64,000 bases of DNA from Brevibacterium renqingii (GTDB lineage Bacteria; Actinomycetota; Actinomycetes; Actinomycetales; Brevibacteriaceae). Under the pieces are notes generated by a model. The model was not told where the DNA came from. It searched no databases and was given only the letters and a program-made list of their open reading frames with translations. The first letter of the stretch is position 1, and each line of letters starts with the position of its first letter. Location: positions 62,001 to 126,000 of the forward strand of contig NZ_JADBHF010000011.1 in assembly GCF_017808105.1 (NCBI RefSeq), written 5' to 3'. Shown one piece after another: positions 7,661 through 16,544 of the stretch. The position numbers and the translations under genes are program-made.

Positions 7661-9193
7661 ATGGAAGCCGTCGGAAGTGATTTCCCGCTGTGGCTGCGTG
7701 CTCAGCACCTGATCAATTTCATCCTCATCGGCATGCTCATCCGATCCGGCATCGAGATGCTCGCGTCCCTGCCGCGTCTCTGGTGGCGCAATGACTGTGC
7801 CCCGGGCAGGGAGTGGCTGAAGTTCACTCGCCGGAAGCTGCCGGCCGAAGAGGGCGTCTACACCTCTCTCATGGACGAGAGATCGGTCCACCCGACCCTC
7901 GCGCTGCCAGGGAGGGAGAACATCGGCCTGGGACGGCACTGGCACGGCGCATCCGTCATGCTCTGGGTGCTCAACGGCGTCGTGTATGCCGTACTGCTCT
8001 TCGCCACCGGGCTCTGGCGGCGGATCATTCCGACCTCGTGGGACGTCTTCGGTGAGGCCTGGGACTCGCTGCTGATCTACCTGAGCTTCGACGTGCCGGA
8101 CATCAGCCACTTCTCGCCCTACGACTCACTTCAGATGCTCGGCTACACCTTCGTCATCTTCATCCTCGCCCCATTCATGATGCTCAGCGGCATCGCGATG
8201 TCACCGGCCGTTCGCTCCCGCTTCCCCTGGTTCGTCAAAGCCTTCGGCGGCCATCAGGGCGCTCGTTCCCTGCACTTCATCGGACTGGTCGTCTTCTCCG
8301 GATTCATCGTCATGCACGTGACCCTGGTCTTCCTCGTGCACCGCGACCACAACGTCGTCAACATGGTCTTCGGCGGCGGCGAGGTCACTGCCGCACGCGC
8401 GGCGCAGGCAGTGGTCATCATGATCGCGACGATCGTGGCGGTGGTCGTGTTCTGGATCGCGCTCTCGTACTGGAGTTTGGCCGATCGGGCTCGTGCTCAG
8501 CGCGTCACCGAGCGCTTCACCGAGATCGGACGCGCAATCTTCCTCAACCGGCTGCGTCCCATCGGGAACAAGAAGAGGGCACTGACCGACAAGGACATCT
8601 CCGAATTCCATTGGACCAACGGCCTGCCGCCGACGGCTGAGGAGTCGAAGCCGTGGACCGAAGCGCGCGAGAACGGTTGGGAGGGGCTGACCATCACCCT
8701 GCGCGACGACATCAACGACGTCGAGAAGACCGTGACCATCGGCGATCTCAAGTCACTGCCGAAGCATTCCTACGTCGCCACGCACACGTGCATGCAGGGG
8801 TGGTCGGCGACCTCCCGCTGGACCGGAGCCCGACTGATCGACCTGATGGATCTCCTCGGACCCCGCCCTGACGGCGCCCGATACCTGTTGGTGGAGTCCT
8901 ATGGGCTGGCGCAGAAGATGTACGACAATCGCCCCCGCGAACCGTTCTACGCGGCCATCGATCTCGACTCGACTGCGGAGGAGGAGACGATCATGGCCTA
9001 TGAACGCAACGGCCATCCGCTCGAGGACCACCTCGGCGCACCCGCACGCCTGCGCGTCGAATCCAACCACGGCTACAAACACGTGAAATGGGTTTCGCGG
9101 ATCATGTGGATCCACGACTATGCTGACTACGGCGATGGCCGCGGAGGCACTCGAGAGGACTCCGCTTTGCAGGCATTCAACGGAAGGATCTGA
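7661..9193 (+). CDS. Cytochrome b (YedZ-like) fused to a molybdopterin-dependent oxidoreductase
   Basis: A 510-residue fusion. Residues about 10-275 form a membrane domain with roughly five hydrophobic helices and histidines suited to bind b-heme (H16, H93/H95, H205, H219). Residues about 335-485 are a sulfite-oxidase-fold molybdopterin domain; THTCMQGWSATSRWTG supplies the Cys (C377) expected to ligate molybdenum. Such a layout joins the two parts of the MsrPQ (YedYZ) pair in one chain, with electrons passing between quinol/heme and the Mo centre. No Tat signal precedes the Mo domain, so on which side of the membrane it lies is open. A good ribosome-binding site (AAGGAGAGG) precedes the ATG. 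A small gene follows after five bases. The substrate is unknown. Confidence 0.88.
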   Translation: MEAVGSDFPLWLRAQHLINFILIGMLIRSGIEMLASLPRLWWRNDCAPGREWLKFTRRKLPAEEGVYTSLMDERSVHPTLALPGRENIGLGRHWHGASVMLWVLNGVVYAVLLFATGLWRRIIPTSWDVFGEAWDSLLIYLSFDVPDISHFSPYDSLQMLGYTFVIFILAPFMMLSGIAMSPAVRSRFPWFVKAFGGHQGARSLHFIGLVVFSGFIVMHVTLVFLVHRDHNVVNMVFGGGEVTAARAAQAVVIMIATIVAVVVFWIALSYWSLADRARAQRVTERFTEIGRAIFLNRLRPIGNKKRALTDKDISEFHWTNGLPPTAEESKPWTEARENGWEGLTITLRDDINDVEKTVTIGDLKSLPKHSYVATHTCMQGWSATSRWTGARLIDLMDLLGPRPDGARYLLVESYGLAQKMYDNRPREPFYAAIDLDSTAEEETIMAYERNGHPLEDHLGAPARLRVESNHGYKHVKWVSRIMWIHDYADYGDGRGGTREDSALQAFNGRI

Positions 9194-9198
9194 GCTCC

Positions 9199-9477
9199 GT
9201 GGCACCAATCTCTTCGTCGTGCTTCCTCGTCGAGGGAGTCACCACTGACCGGGATACGAAGAAGGCGCTTCAGTCCCTCTACGACGTCTTCGCCGCCAAC
9301 GGTCTGGGGCAGGCCACATTCGAGATCGTGCCCAACGAACTGACCCGACTGTGGATCAAGCACAAGGTCGGCTGCGAACCCCGCCGCGAGACCATCGACT
9401 CGGCTTTGGCCCGAGCCGGAAGGTATCGGGTCATCTCGGAACCCGGTTCGGGGACAGAACCGAACGGCGCCAACTGA
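9199..9477 (+). CDS. Small protein with an HMA-like fold lacking the CxxC motif
   Basis: A 92-residue protein that begins with GTG five bases after the stop of the Mo/cytochrome fusion, so it is almost certainly co-transcribed. Its pattern (SSCFLVEGVTTDRDTKKALQSLYDVFAANGLGQATFEIVP...TIDSALARAGRYRV) follows the beta-alpha-beta-beta-alpha-beta order of heavy-metal-associated domains, but the metal-binding CxxC loop is absent. This suggests an accessory or binding role for the oxidoreductase rather than copper transfer. The fold call is my reading of the pattern and needs a profile search; no function is claimed. Confidence 0.65.
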   Translation: MAPISSSCFLVEGVTTDRDTKKALQSLYDVFAANGLGQATFEIVPNELTRLWIKHKVGCEPRRETIDSALARAGRYRVISEPGSGTEPNGAN

Positions 9478-9503
9478 GGTCCTTTCACCGCTTCCCGATC
9501 GAG

Positions 9504-9509
9504 TAGCAT
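9504..9509 (+). promoter_or_regulatory. -10 element TAGCAT, probable leaderless start of the ABC-class ATPase
   Basis: TAGCAT, six bases, ATG. There is no Shine-Dalgarno sequence in the spacer, which supports initiation on a leaderless transcript. Confidence 0.55.
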
Positions 9510-9515
9510 GCCCCA

Positions 9516-11357
9516 ATGAGCTCCAGAACAGATCTCGCTTCCACATTGCGCAGCCTCGACGGCCGCAGCTACGGCAATCTCAAACAGATCCGCGGTCGCT
9601 ACACCTTCGGACCGGTGACCCTCTTCATCGACCGGGTCCAGGCCGACCCCTTCGCCTCCCCCTCGAAGGTGCGGGTCCGAGTCGATCGCGACGAGGCGAA
9701 GTTCCCGCCGGAACTCACCACCGATCGTGCCGACCGCATCGCCGCATCCGACTACCTGCAGCGCGCAGACAATGCGGTGCTGTCGGGAATCGGGCAGCGT
9801 GCGATCATCCTCGGCCGTCCCGGCCAGGAGATCCTCGAGAGGACGAACATCCTCATCGACGATGCGGGCTTCGAAGCACGGCTGCTCGTCAATCTTCCCG
9901 CCCGCGGTCGGAGCATCCTCGGCCATCAGGCCGCCGACATCCTCACCCGTGATCTGCCGGAGTTCGCGCAGACGCTGTTCCTCTTCCACAGCTGGAGCGA
10001 CGCGGACTCGCTCGCATCCGCCGATGCGCACCACGCCGCCGATGCGCACCACGCCACCGACGTCCATGCGCAATCCGGCCCGTCCGCGTTGGACCTGGCC
10101 GCCCATGTGCAGCTGCACCGGGATCAGCTGGAGCTGCGGGACCACCTCGGCGAGGCCGGTCTCATCGGCTTCATCGGCAACGGCGCGATCCTGCCGCGTC
10201 AGGCCGGAGACTCGGACCGGCCGATGGATGCCGCGGCTGCGGTCGGCTTCACCTCCCCTCCCGAGCTCGAACACACGGTGAATCTCTCGAGCGGGCGCAG
10301 CCTCACGGGCATGGGCATCCCCCGCGGTGTCACTGTCATCGTCGGCGGCGGCTACCACGGCAAGTCGACGATCCTGCGCGCCCTCGAACGCGGTGTCTAC
10401 CCGCATATCGCAGGTGACGGACGCGAATGGGTCATCAGCGACCCGAGCGCCGCTTCCATCCGTGCCGAGGACGGTCGCGCCGTGACCGGCGACGACATCT
10501 CGGCGTTCATCAACAATCTGCCATCGGGCACTGACACGAGGGCCTTCTCCACGACGAACGCGAGCGGCTCGACCTCGCAGGCGGCCAACCTCGTCGAAGC
10601 CGTCGAGGCCGGAGCCCGCACCCTGCTCATCGACGAGGACACCTCGGCGACGAACTTCATGATCCGCGACGAACGCATGCGCGCGCTCATCCCCGCCGAG
10701 CAGGAGCCGATCACCCCGTTCGTCGATCGGGTGCGTCCGCTGCTCACTCGCGGCGGCGTGTCCACGGTCCTCGTCGCCGGCGGGTCGAGCGCGTTCTTCG
10801 AGGTCGCCGATCACGTCATCGCCCTCGACGCCTATGTGCCCAGCGTCGTCACCGAGCGGGCGCATGAGCTGGTCGGCGTCTCTGGCGGGAACCTCGATGC
10901 GCATCAGGACCACGCCGACGGCACCGACTCTGACGACACCGGCTCTGACGGCACCGGGCCCGGCGAACCGGGCGGCGACTCCCCCGCGTTCGGTGCGGTG
11001 CGGCGCGTGCCCACAGCGAAGGCTCTGCGGCCGGCGTCGAAGACGAAGTCCGCCCGGGCCAAGGGCACAGATCGGATCCAGTTCGGCCGGAGCTTCATCG
11101 ATCTCGTCGCCGTGGCTCAGCTCGTCGACGCACAGCAGACCGCCGGCGTGGCAGAAGCGCTCGAGTACCTCGCGGAGATCTTCGACGGCCGCACTTCCCT
11201 GACCGAGGCGCTGGCCGAGATCGACGGCATGCTCGAGGCGCAGGGACTCGACGGGATCACCGGGCACCGCGACCATCCGGGCCACCTCACCCGACCCCGC
11301 ACACAGGAGATCGCCGCGGCGCTCAACCGTTTCCGTGAGCTGCGGCTGGCGCACTGA
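9516..11357 (+). CDS. Predicted ATPase of the ABC class (PF09818-type)
   Basis: A 613-residue stand-alone ATPase without membrane domains. The Walker A loop GGGYHGKST lies near residue 275, and TLLIDEDTSATNFMIRD (about 368-384) is the Walker B region. The N-terminal third (SYGNLKQIRGRYTFGPVTLFIDRVQADPFASPSKVRV) is the family-specific domain. Two low-complexity inserts are visible: a DAHHAADAHHATD repeat (about 170-187) made of 15-base units, and an acidic Asp/Gly-rich stretch (about 462-490). The family has been linked to nucleic-acid or tRNA-related functions, but no role is established that I know of. It converges with the YyaL-type gene. Confidence 0.85.
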   Translation: MSSRTDLASTLRSLDGRSYGNLKQIRGRYTFGPVTLFIDRVQADPFASPSKVRVRVDRDEAKFPPELTTDRADRIAASDYLQRADNAVLSGIGQRAIILGRPGQEILERTNILIDDAGFEARLLVNLPARGRSILGHQAADILTRDLPEFAQTLFLFHSWSDADSLASADAHHAADAHHATDVHAQSGPSALDLAAHVQLHRDQLELRDHLGEAGLIGFIGNGAILPRQAGDSDRPMDAAAAVGFTSPPELEHTVNLSSGRSLTGMGIPRGVTVIVGGGYHGKSTILRALERGVYPHIAGDGREWVISDPSAASIRAEDGRAVTGDDISAFINNLPSGTDTRAFSTTNASGSTSQAANLVEAVEAGARTLLIDEDTSATNFMIRDERMRALIPAEQEPITPFVDRVRPLLTRGGVSTVLVAGGSSAFFEVADHVIALDAYVPSVVTERAHELVGVSGGNLDAHQDHADGTDSDDTGSDGTGPGEPGGDSPAFGAVRRVPTAKALRPASKTKSARAKGTDRIQFGRSFIDLVAVAQLVDAQQTAGVAEALEYLAEIFDGRTSLTEALAEIDGMLEAQGLDGITGHRDHPGHLTRPRTQEIAAALNRFRELRLAH

Positions 11358-11405
11358 GCGGAGCCCGGGTGTCCGTCGGCGCCTGCCTATCTGCCCGGCG
11401 CACTC

Positions 11406-13778
11406 CTACCCGTCCAACAGCGCCGTGAGGTCGGCGGTCGTCGTCACCGGCAGGGAGCACTGCGTTCCCCGGCACACGATCGCCGTGCCTGTTGGAACGT
11501 CGACTTCGTCGCCGTCCGCGCCCGGCACCCCGGTCGATTCCGTGAGCAGAGTGAGAGACGGATGCCGGACGGCGGCATTCCGCAGGTCGTTCTCGCTGGT
11601 CGCGACCCGTACAGGGCCGAGGGCGCGTTCGGCCTGCCAGAGGGCGTGACCGCACCCTCTCGGGGCCTGTCCGGCGAGCGCCCGGTACACGCCGAGCAGC
11701 CGATCACGGACGTCGAGCAGCCGACCGGTGTCCAACGAGGCGGCCTGACTGCCGGCAGCACGCTCGGACGCCTCGACGCCGAGTTCCGCGAGCAGCAGCA
11801 CGGCCTCGGCGGCGGCTGACCGCCCGGACGGCACGGTGTTGTCCACCGGATCCGAGGACTTCACCTCGAGGATCCCGTCGCCGAGCGAATCGACCACTTC
11901 GAGGATTCCGTCCTCGCCATCGGATGTGAACAGATCGAGCATCCGCGCGCCCGCCCCGGCCAGGAGATCCACCGGCGCCGAGGCGGCCCCACCTGGCAGC
12001 TGCCCGACCGTGATCCCGGCGGTGATGAACTGGGCCCAGTCGGCGAGTCCGCCGTGTCCGGGACCGGCCACGCCGTCGGTGTAGCTGCGGCGCACGTCGA
12101 ATTCGGATGGCTCAGCTGTCTCGTCCGAACCGCCGAAACGAGCGTGCATAGCCGACCAGAAGTGCAGGGCGGCCTTTCCCCATTCCTCGGCTCCGCCGGA
12201 ACCCCGCGCCTCGGCGTCTCCGGAGGCCTCGCTGCCGGCATCACCGGCACCCGCACCTGAGTACAGGGCCGCCTCGGCGAGGGCTGTGATGCCCAGGGAA
12301 TTCCATTCGGTGATGATCTTCTCGTCGCGGGCCGGCGGCGAACGCCGCGCACGGATGTTCGCCAGCGTCTCGCGTTGGCTGCGTGTGGCGTCGATGTTCC
12401 ATGGAGCGGGATGCTCGTCGTCGAAGGGCACGTCTTCCATGCCGAGCCAGTCGATGATGCGCACGGCCGCGACCACCTGTCCGGACAGCTCCCCTCCGGC
12501 AGGGGAATCGACGAGTCCGAGCACTCCGGCACCACCCGCCTCGGCGAACTCTTCGGGAGTGAAGACGTAGGCGGCTCCCTCTTCGGAGACACCTGCCGAG
12601 TTGAGCGAGTCCGCATCGAGCGCGGCTATGAGGCCGTCGTCGGTCGACAGGTCGCTGACCAGGAAGTCCGCGGTGTCTGTGATCTCGCGTTCGGCCAGTG
12701 CCAGCCATTTCGAATCCGGGTCGAGCGCGCGTTCGACCTTGGCCCAGGCCACCACGGCCCGCAGGTAGAGCGCATTGTCGTAGAGCATCTTCTCGAAGTG
12801 CGGCACGAACCACTGCCGGTCGACGCTGTAGCGGGCGATCCCGCCGCGCACCTGGTCACGCATGCCGCCGCTGGCGATCCGGGCGAGAGTCCCCCGGACG
12901 GCGATGAGATAGTCGAGGACGAGTTCACCGCTGAGATGACCATCGGCACCGAGCCAGCCGAGTCGCCCCTCGGCCCGTGCCCGCGACACCGGGTGATCGT
13001 CGGTCTCGCCCCCATCCGCCGAGGTGGTCCCGCGCTGGTCATCGTCCGCCGTAGTGACCCCGGCGGTGCCAACGCCGGCCGAGGCGGTCCCGCCCAAGCG
13101 CACGAACGCCGCCAAGAGTTGCAGGACGTTCATCATCGGCGGGAACTTCGGCGCTGTGCCGAATCCGCCCCAGGCGGGATCATAGGAGTCGAGCAGCGCA
13201 GCGGCGGCGGAATCGAGTTCCTCGGTGTTCAGGGACTCTGCGGCCGCCTCGGCGGGGAGCGCACCACTGATCGCGTCGGCCATCTCGGCCAGCCCGCGGT
13301 CCATGCGCCGCGTCATCTGGTCCACCTCGTCGCGGCGATCGGTCCACGTCTGGGACACGGCCGTGAGCACCTGGGTGAAGGCGGGCAGGTTGCCGCGCTG
13401 GCCAGGCGGGAAGTACGTTCCCGCGTAGAAAGGGCTGCCCTTCGGGGTCGCGAAGATCGTCATCGGCCATCCGCCCTGGCCGGTCATCGCCTGCAGCGCG
13501 TTCATGTAGTAGGCGTCGATGTCGGGCAGCTCTTCACGGTCGATCTTGATCGGGACGAACCGTTCGTTCATCACCGCGGCCACAGCTTCGTCCTCGAAGG
13601 ATTCGTGCGCCATGACGTGGCACCAGTGGCAGGTGGAATAGCCGATGGAGATGAGGAGGGGCACGTCTCGGCGGGCCGCCTCGGCGAGGGCGTCCTGCGT
13701 CCACATCCGCCAGTCCACGGGATTGTCGGCATGCGCGCGGAGGTAGGGGCTGGTCGAAGTGGCGAGTTCATTCGGCAT
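11406..13778 (-). CDS. Thioredoxin-domain protein, YyaL/SPATA20 (DUF255) family
   Basis: A 790-residue cytosolic protein. The N-terminal 160 residues are the DUF255 thioredoxin-like domain, with NPVDWRMW, the active-site-like STCHWCHVM (about residues 48-56) and GGWPMTIF. The rest is an (alpha/alpha)6 glycosidase-like domain (GGIARYSVDRQWFVPHFEKMLYDNALYL; ITEWNSLGITALAEAALYSG). The overall order matches the family and the length is somewhat above the usual 650-700. The excess is due to several Gly/Ala/Ser/Asp-rich inserts, for example about residues 230-265, which contain two copies of the dispersed CGCCGAGGYGG word. The molecular function is not established. The gene is transcribed alone and converges with the ATPase gene. 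Confidence 0.92.
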   Translation of the reverse strand: MPNELATSTSPYLRAHADNPVDWRMWTQDALAEAARRDVPLLISIGYSTCHWCHVMAHESFEDEAVAAVMNERFVPIKIDREELPDIDAYYMNALQAMTGQGGWPMTIFATPKGSPFYAGTYFPPGQRGNLPAFTQVLTAVSQTWTDRRDEVDQMTRRMDRGLAEMADAISGALPAEAAAESLNTEELDSAAAALLDSYDPAWGGFGTAPKFPPMMNVLQLLAAFVRLGGTASAGVGTAGVTTADDDQRGTTSADGGETDDHPVSRARAEGRLGWLGADGHLSGELVLDYLIAVRGTLARIASGGMRDQVRGGIARYSVDRQWFVPHFEKMLYDNALYLRAVVAWAKVERALDPDSKWLALAEREITDTADFLVSDLSTDDGLIAALDADSLNSAGVSEEGAAYVFTPEEFAEAGGAGVLGLVDSPAGGELSGQVVAAVRIIDWLGMEDVPFDDEHPAPWNIDATRSQRETLANIRARRSPPARDEKIITEWNSLGITALAEAALYSGAGAGDAGSEASGDAEARGSGGAEEWGKAALHFWSAMHARFGGSDETAEPSEFDVRRSYTDGVAGPGHGGLADWAQFITAGITVGQLPGGAASAPVDLLAGAGARMLDLFTSDGEDGILEVVDSLGDGILEVKSSDPVDNTVPSGRSAAAEAVLLLAELGVEASERAAGSQAASLDTGRLLDVRDRLLGVYRALAGQAPRGCGHALWQAERALGPVRVATSENDLRNAAVRHPSLTLLTESTGVPGADGDEVDVPTGTAIVCRGTQCSLPVTTTADLTALLDG

Positions 13779-13867
13779 GGACCCAGCGTCTCACTTCGGG
13801 ACCGCTGTGGCGAGGGGCCGCGGAACTCTCAAACACAAGGCGCCTGGTTCTATGCGATGATGAGGCC

Positions 13868-14851
13868 ATGAGCGCGACCCCGAACGACACCGCGGGAGCC
13901 GCACACGGCGAGACTCCCCGGACTGCCCCTGCCGCCTTGGACGATACCGGTCTGTCCATCACTCTCCTTGCCTTCGTCGTCTTCATTCCGGCGTGGATCG
14001 GTGCGAAGCTGACCGCCTTCTCGGTCCCGGTCGACGGTGCCGGCGGAACCGACCTCAGCCTCCTCCAGCTCGCGCTGTTCCTGCTCGCCGGGGCCGCTGC
14101 CATCGTGGTCGGCAGGAGCCTCAGGCCGGTTCCCCGCAGCGTCTTCATCGTCATCACGATCTGCTACTCGGTCTTCTCGGGACTGACTCCTCTCGCCGCT
14201 CTCACCGGCGGGGCTCGAGATGTCGGCTTCCCGCTCTTCTCTGCCCTGACGCTGTTCGTCTTCCTCGCCGATCTGCTCTACCCGCTCGTCGTCGCCGCGG
14301 TCCTGGCCGCGACGGTCTCACGAGTCTCTCCTGCCACGGACGAGGCTGCCGGTCCGGAGATCGAGCGCAAGCGATCGGCGGTCCGTCGCAGCGGGCTGCT
14401 GTCCGCGTTCGCGCTCCTTGCCGCTGCAATCGTCACAGTCGGAGTCTGGCTCCTCCGCCAGTCGGCGCCCGGATTATCGGTGCTCTGGTCCTCAGGGGAT
14501 GTGATCAATGCCCTCGCCGCGGTCGCCGGAACCGTCGCCGCCGTCTTCGCGCTCCGCTGCGTCGCGGTCTCCCGCTCGTTGCCCCGCCCTGAACCGGTCG
14601 TCGGCCAGCGCCGGAACCGTGCTCATCCTCGACTCGCACGGGTGCTGACTTTCTTCACCCTCGCCGGCGGACTCCATCTCTGTCTGACATCGACCGCCAT
14701 CGCGGCAGGCTTCCCAGTCGAGCTCGGCACTGGATTCATGACCTGGGTGCTGCACGCGTGCGCCTTCACCATCGGCGGTTTCGCTCTGGGCATCGTCACA
14801 CTCGACGCCGTGAAGAGTCGCAGTGTGAAGAGCCCAGCCGTTCAGGACTGA
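13868..14851 (+). CDS. Polytopic membrane protein of unknown function
   Basis: A 327-residue protein with about seven or eight hydrophobic helices (about residues 29-50, 63-80, 88-108, 118-148, 170-190, 205-225, 258-280 and 292-312) and charged loops, the longest rich in Arg and Lys around 150-170 and 235-258. There is no recognisable catalytic or transport motif. The first 25 residues are Ala/Thr-rich and probably cytoplasmic. Its ATG lies shortly after GATGAGG. The gene is divergent from the YyaL-type gene and is followed by a small hairpin. I do not recognise the family. Confidence 0.75.
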   Translation: MSATPNDTAGAAHGETPRTAPAALDDTGLSITLLAFVVFIPAWIGAKLTAFSVPVDGAGGTDLSLLQLALFLLAGAAAIVVGRSLRPVPRSVFIVITICYSVFSGLTPLAALTGGARDVGFPLFSALTLFVFLADLLYPLVVAAVLAATVSRVSPATDEAAGPEIERKRSAVRRSGLLSAFALLAAAIVTVGVWLLRQSAPGLSVLWSSGDVINALAAVAGTVAAVFALRCVAVSRSLPRPEPVVGQRRNRAHPRLARVLTFFTLAGGLHLCLTSTAIAAGFPVELGTGFMTWVLHACAFTIGGFALGIVTLDAVKSRSVKSPAVQD

Positions 14852-14859
14852 GCGTTCCT

Positions 14860-14883
14860 CACCGAGGTGGCACCGCCTCGGTG
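14860..14883 (+). terminator. Hairpin after the membrane-protein gene
   Basis: CACCGAGG and CCTCGGTG form a perfect 8-bp stem with an 8-base loop nine bases after the stop codon. No T-run follows, so termination is plausible but not certain. Confidence 0.5.
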
Positions 14884-14962
14884 AAGCATGCTCCATCGGT
14901 ACAATGCCGTCCGAGAAGACAATGGTGCGGTCGCGACCGCGAATACCGGATGGAGTGAGTGT

Positions 14963-15964
14963 GTGTCTGAGGCAGGTCCTCGTCTCGGCGGACGACGGCA
15001 TTCCGACGAGCGTTCATCGCCGCAGCGAAGCCTCGGCCAGCGCAAGCCGGCGCGTACGATCACGATCGACGGCGAACACGCCGGCCGGCGGCTGGACAAG
15101 TTCCTGCGCTCACAGTTCAAAGGGGTGCCGGCAGGTCTGCTGTTCCGGCTCCTGCGTCAGGGGAAGCTGCGCGTCAACGGGCGCAAGGCACAGCAGAACC
15201 ACCGCCTGCAAGAAGGCGATGTCATCGATGTTCCCGAACTGCACGTCGATACCGCAGCAGCTCCCCGGCCTGCGGTCCCGTCAACACTGCTCGACCAGCT
15301 GCGAGGCGCGGTCCTCCACGAAGACGATGACCTCTTGATCATCGACAAGCCGGCCGGCGCGGCAGTCCACAGGGGCACCGATGTCTCGGCCGGCGTGATC
15401 GAAGCACTTCAGCACCTGCGACCCGAGCTGCCGGAGCTGGAGCTCAGCCATCGCCTCGACCGAGGCACCTCCGGTGTGCTGGCGCTGGCGAAGACCCCGT
15501 CGATGCTGCGGTACCTCCACGGACTGCTGCGGGACAGGAAACACGAGATCGAACGTCACTACCTGGCCGTCGTCGCCGGGCGCTGGCCGGCGGACATGGA
15601 CATCGTGGATGCCCCTCTGCGGCGCGAGGAGGACGGCGTCGTCGTCGCTGGGGACGGTCAGAGCGCCGAAACGCGTGTCTCCGTGAAGCGGCGGATCGGG
15701 AATCGGGCCACCGTCGTCGACGTCCGACTGGTGACGGGCCGGAAGCATCAGATCCGCGTTCATCTCAGCCATGCGGGCCACCCCATCGCCGGTGACGACC
15801 GCTACGGGGGTCGCGCTTTCAATCGTCGTGTGACCGGCCTCGGCGGTCCCGGGATCTATCTGCATGCCGCCAAGCTGGTCATCCCCAAGCCGGACGGCGC
15901 GGACCTCGTAGTCACGGCACCGATGCCTCGGCGATGGAAAGCTCTGCTGAATTCCGACCTCTGA
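14963..15964 (+). CDS. RluA-family pseudouridine synthase
   Basis: A 333-residue rRNA/tRNA pseudouridine synthase. An S4-like RNA-binding segment (RRLDKFLRSQFKGVPAGLLFRLLRQGKLRVNG, about residues 40-72) precedes the catalytic domain. HRLDRGTSGVLALAKT carries the catalytic Asp of motif II, and TGRKHQIRVHLSHAGHPIAGDDRYGG is the C-terminal motif. This arrangement fits RluC/RluD-type enzymes that modify 23S rRNA. The GTG start was chosen because GGATGGAG precedes it at about seven bases; an earlier ATG would add 25 residues with no family match. The gene stands alone. Confidence 0.93.
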   Translation: MSEAGPRLGGRRHSDERSSPQRSLGQRKPARTITIDGEHAGRRLDKFLRSQFKGVPAGLLFRLLRQGKLRVNGRKAQQNHRLQEGDVIDVPELHVDTAAAPRPAVPSTLLDQLRGAVLHEDDDLLIIDKPAGAAVHRGTDVSAGVIEALQHLRPELPELELSHRLDRGTSGVLALAKTPSMLRYLHGLLRDRKHEIERHYLAVVAGRWPADMDIVDAPLRREEDGVVVAGDGQSAETRVSVKRRIGNRATVVDVRLVTGRKHQIRVHLSHAGHPIAGDDRYGGRAFNRRVTGLGGPGIYLHAAKLVIPKPDGADLVVTAPMPRRWKALLNSDL

Positions 15965-16001
15965 ACAACAGGCACAGGCTCTTCCGCTTCGCGCAGGATT
16001 A

Positions 16002-16018
16002 TTCTACAATTCGTAGAA
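16002..16018. promoter_or_regulatory. TTCTAC-N5-GTAGAA perfect palindrome before the PPOX-like gene
   Basis: A perfect 6+6 bp dyad with a five-base centre lies 53 bases upstream of the ATG and contains a TACAAT -10-like hexamer. It is the best-conserved of three such sites in the window (also 7113 and 37859) and is placed to block the promoter. Confidence 0.65.
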
Positions 16019-16070
16019 CCAGACGGTGGGGGAACCGTCCCGCCAGCCGTCGCTGACAGGAGGAAGAACC

Positions 16071-16529
16071 ATGAGCGCCGAACTTACACAGATCCTCGAC
16101 GTCGATGACTGCTGGGACCACCTGCGCAGCACCACGGTCGGACGTCTGGCCGTCCTCGTCGAAGAGGGCCCTGAGATCTTCCCCATCAACTACGCCATCG
16201 AGCATTCCGCTCTGATGATCCGCACCGGCGACGGCACGAAGGTCGATGCCATCCGCGCGAATCCTCGCGTCGCTTTCGAAATCGACGGCCTCGATGCCGA
16301 GACCGACACCGCGTGGAGCGTCGTGGTCAAGGGCACCGCGAAAGAGGTCACCGCACCCGAGGACCTGCAGGAGACGATCTCGGTCGATGTCGCACCCTGG
16401 CAGTCGGGGACGAAGAACCACTTCATCCGCATACTCGCCGAGGAGGTCACGGGGCGCCGTTTCCAGGTGACGGAGCCCTCGACGTGGGAGTCGCCGTTCA
16501 GTCAGGTGTCCCCCGCGCCGCGGGAGTGA
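16071..16529 (+). CDS. Pyridoxamine 5'-phosphate oxidase-like (split-barrel) protein
   Basis: A 152-residue protein of the FMN-binding split-barrel superfamily. The pattern CWDHLRSTTVGRLAVLVEEGPEIFPINYAIEHSALMIRTGDGTKVDAIRANPRVAFEIDG is that of the small actinobacterial PPOX-like proteins that bind FMN, F420 or heme. AGGAGG at ideal distance supports the start; an upstream in-frame ATG would add 15 unlikely residues. True PNPOx substrate residues are not obvious, so the cofactor and reaction are undefined. The palindromic operator upstream suggests that it is inducible. Confidence 0.88.
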   Translation: MSAELTQILDVDDCWDHLRSTTVGRLAVLVEEGPEIFPINYAIEHSALMIRTGDGTKVDAIRANPRVAFEIDGLDAETDTAWSVVVKGTAKEVTAPEDLQETISVDVAPWQSGTKNHFIRILAEEVTGRRFQVTEPSTWESPFSQVSPAPRE

Positions 16530-16544
16530 GGACTCGGATTCGCC

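Noticed and set aside
9279-11354. Open frame of 691 codons antisense to the ABC-class ATPase, and comparable ones at 4665-6200, 22005-23492, 24967-26553, 33356-35377 and 60053-61876
   Set aside because: All are mirror images of strongly supported genes, have no ribosome-binding site and no recognisable family.
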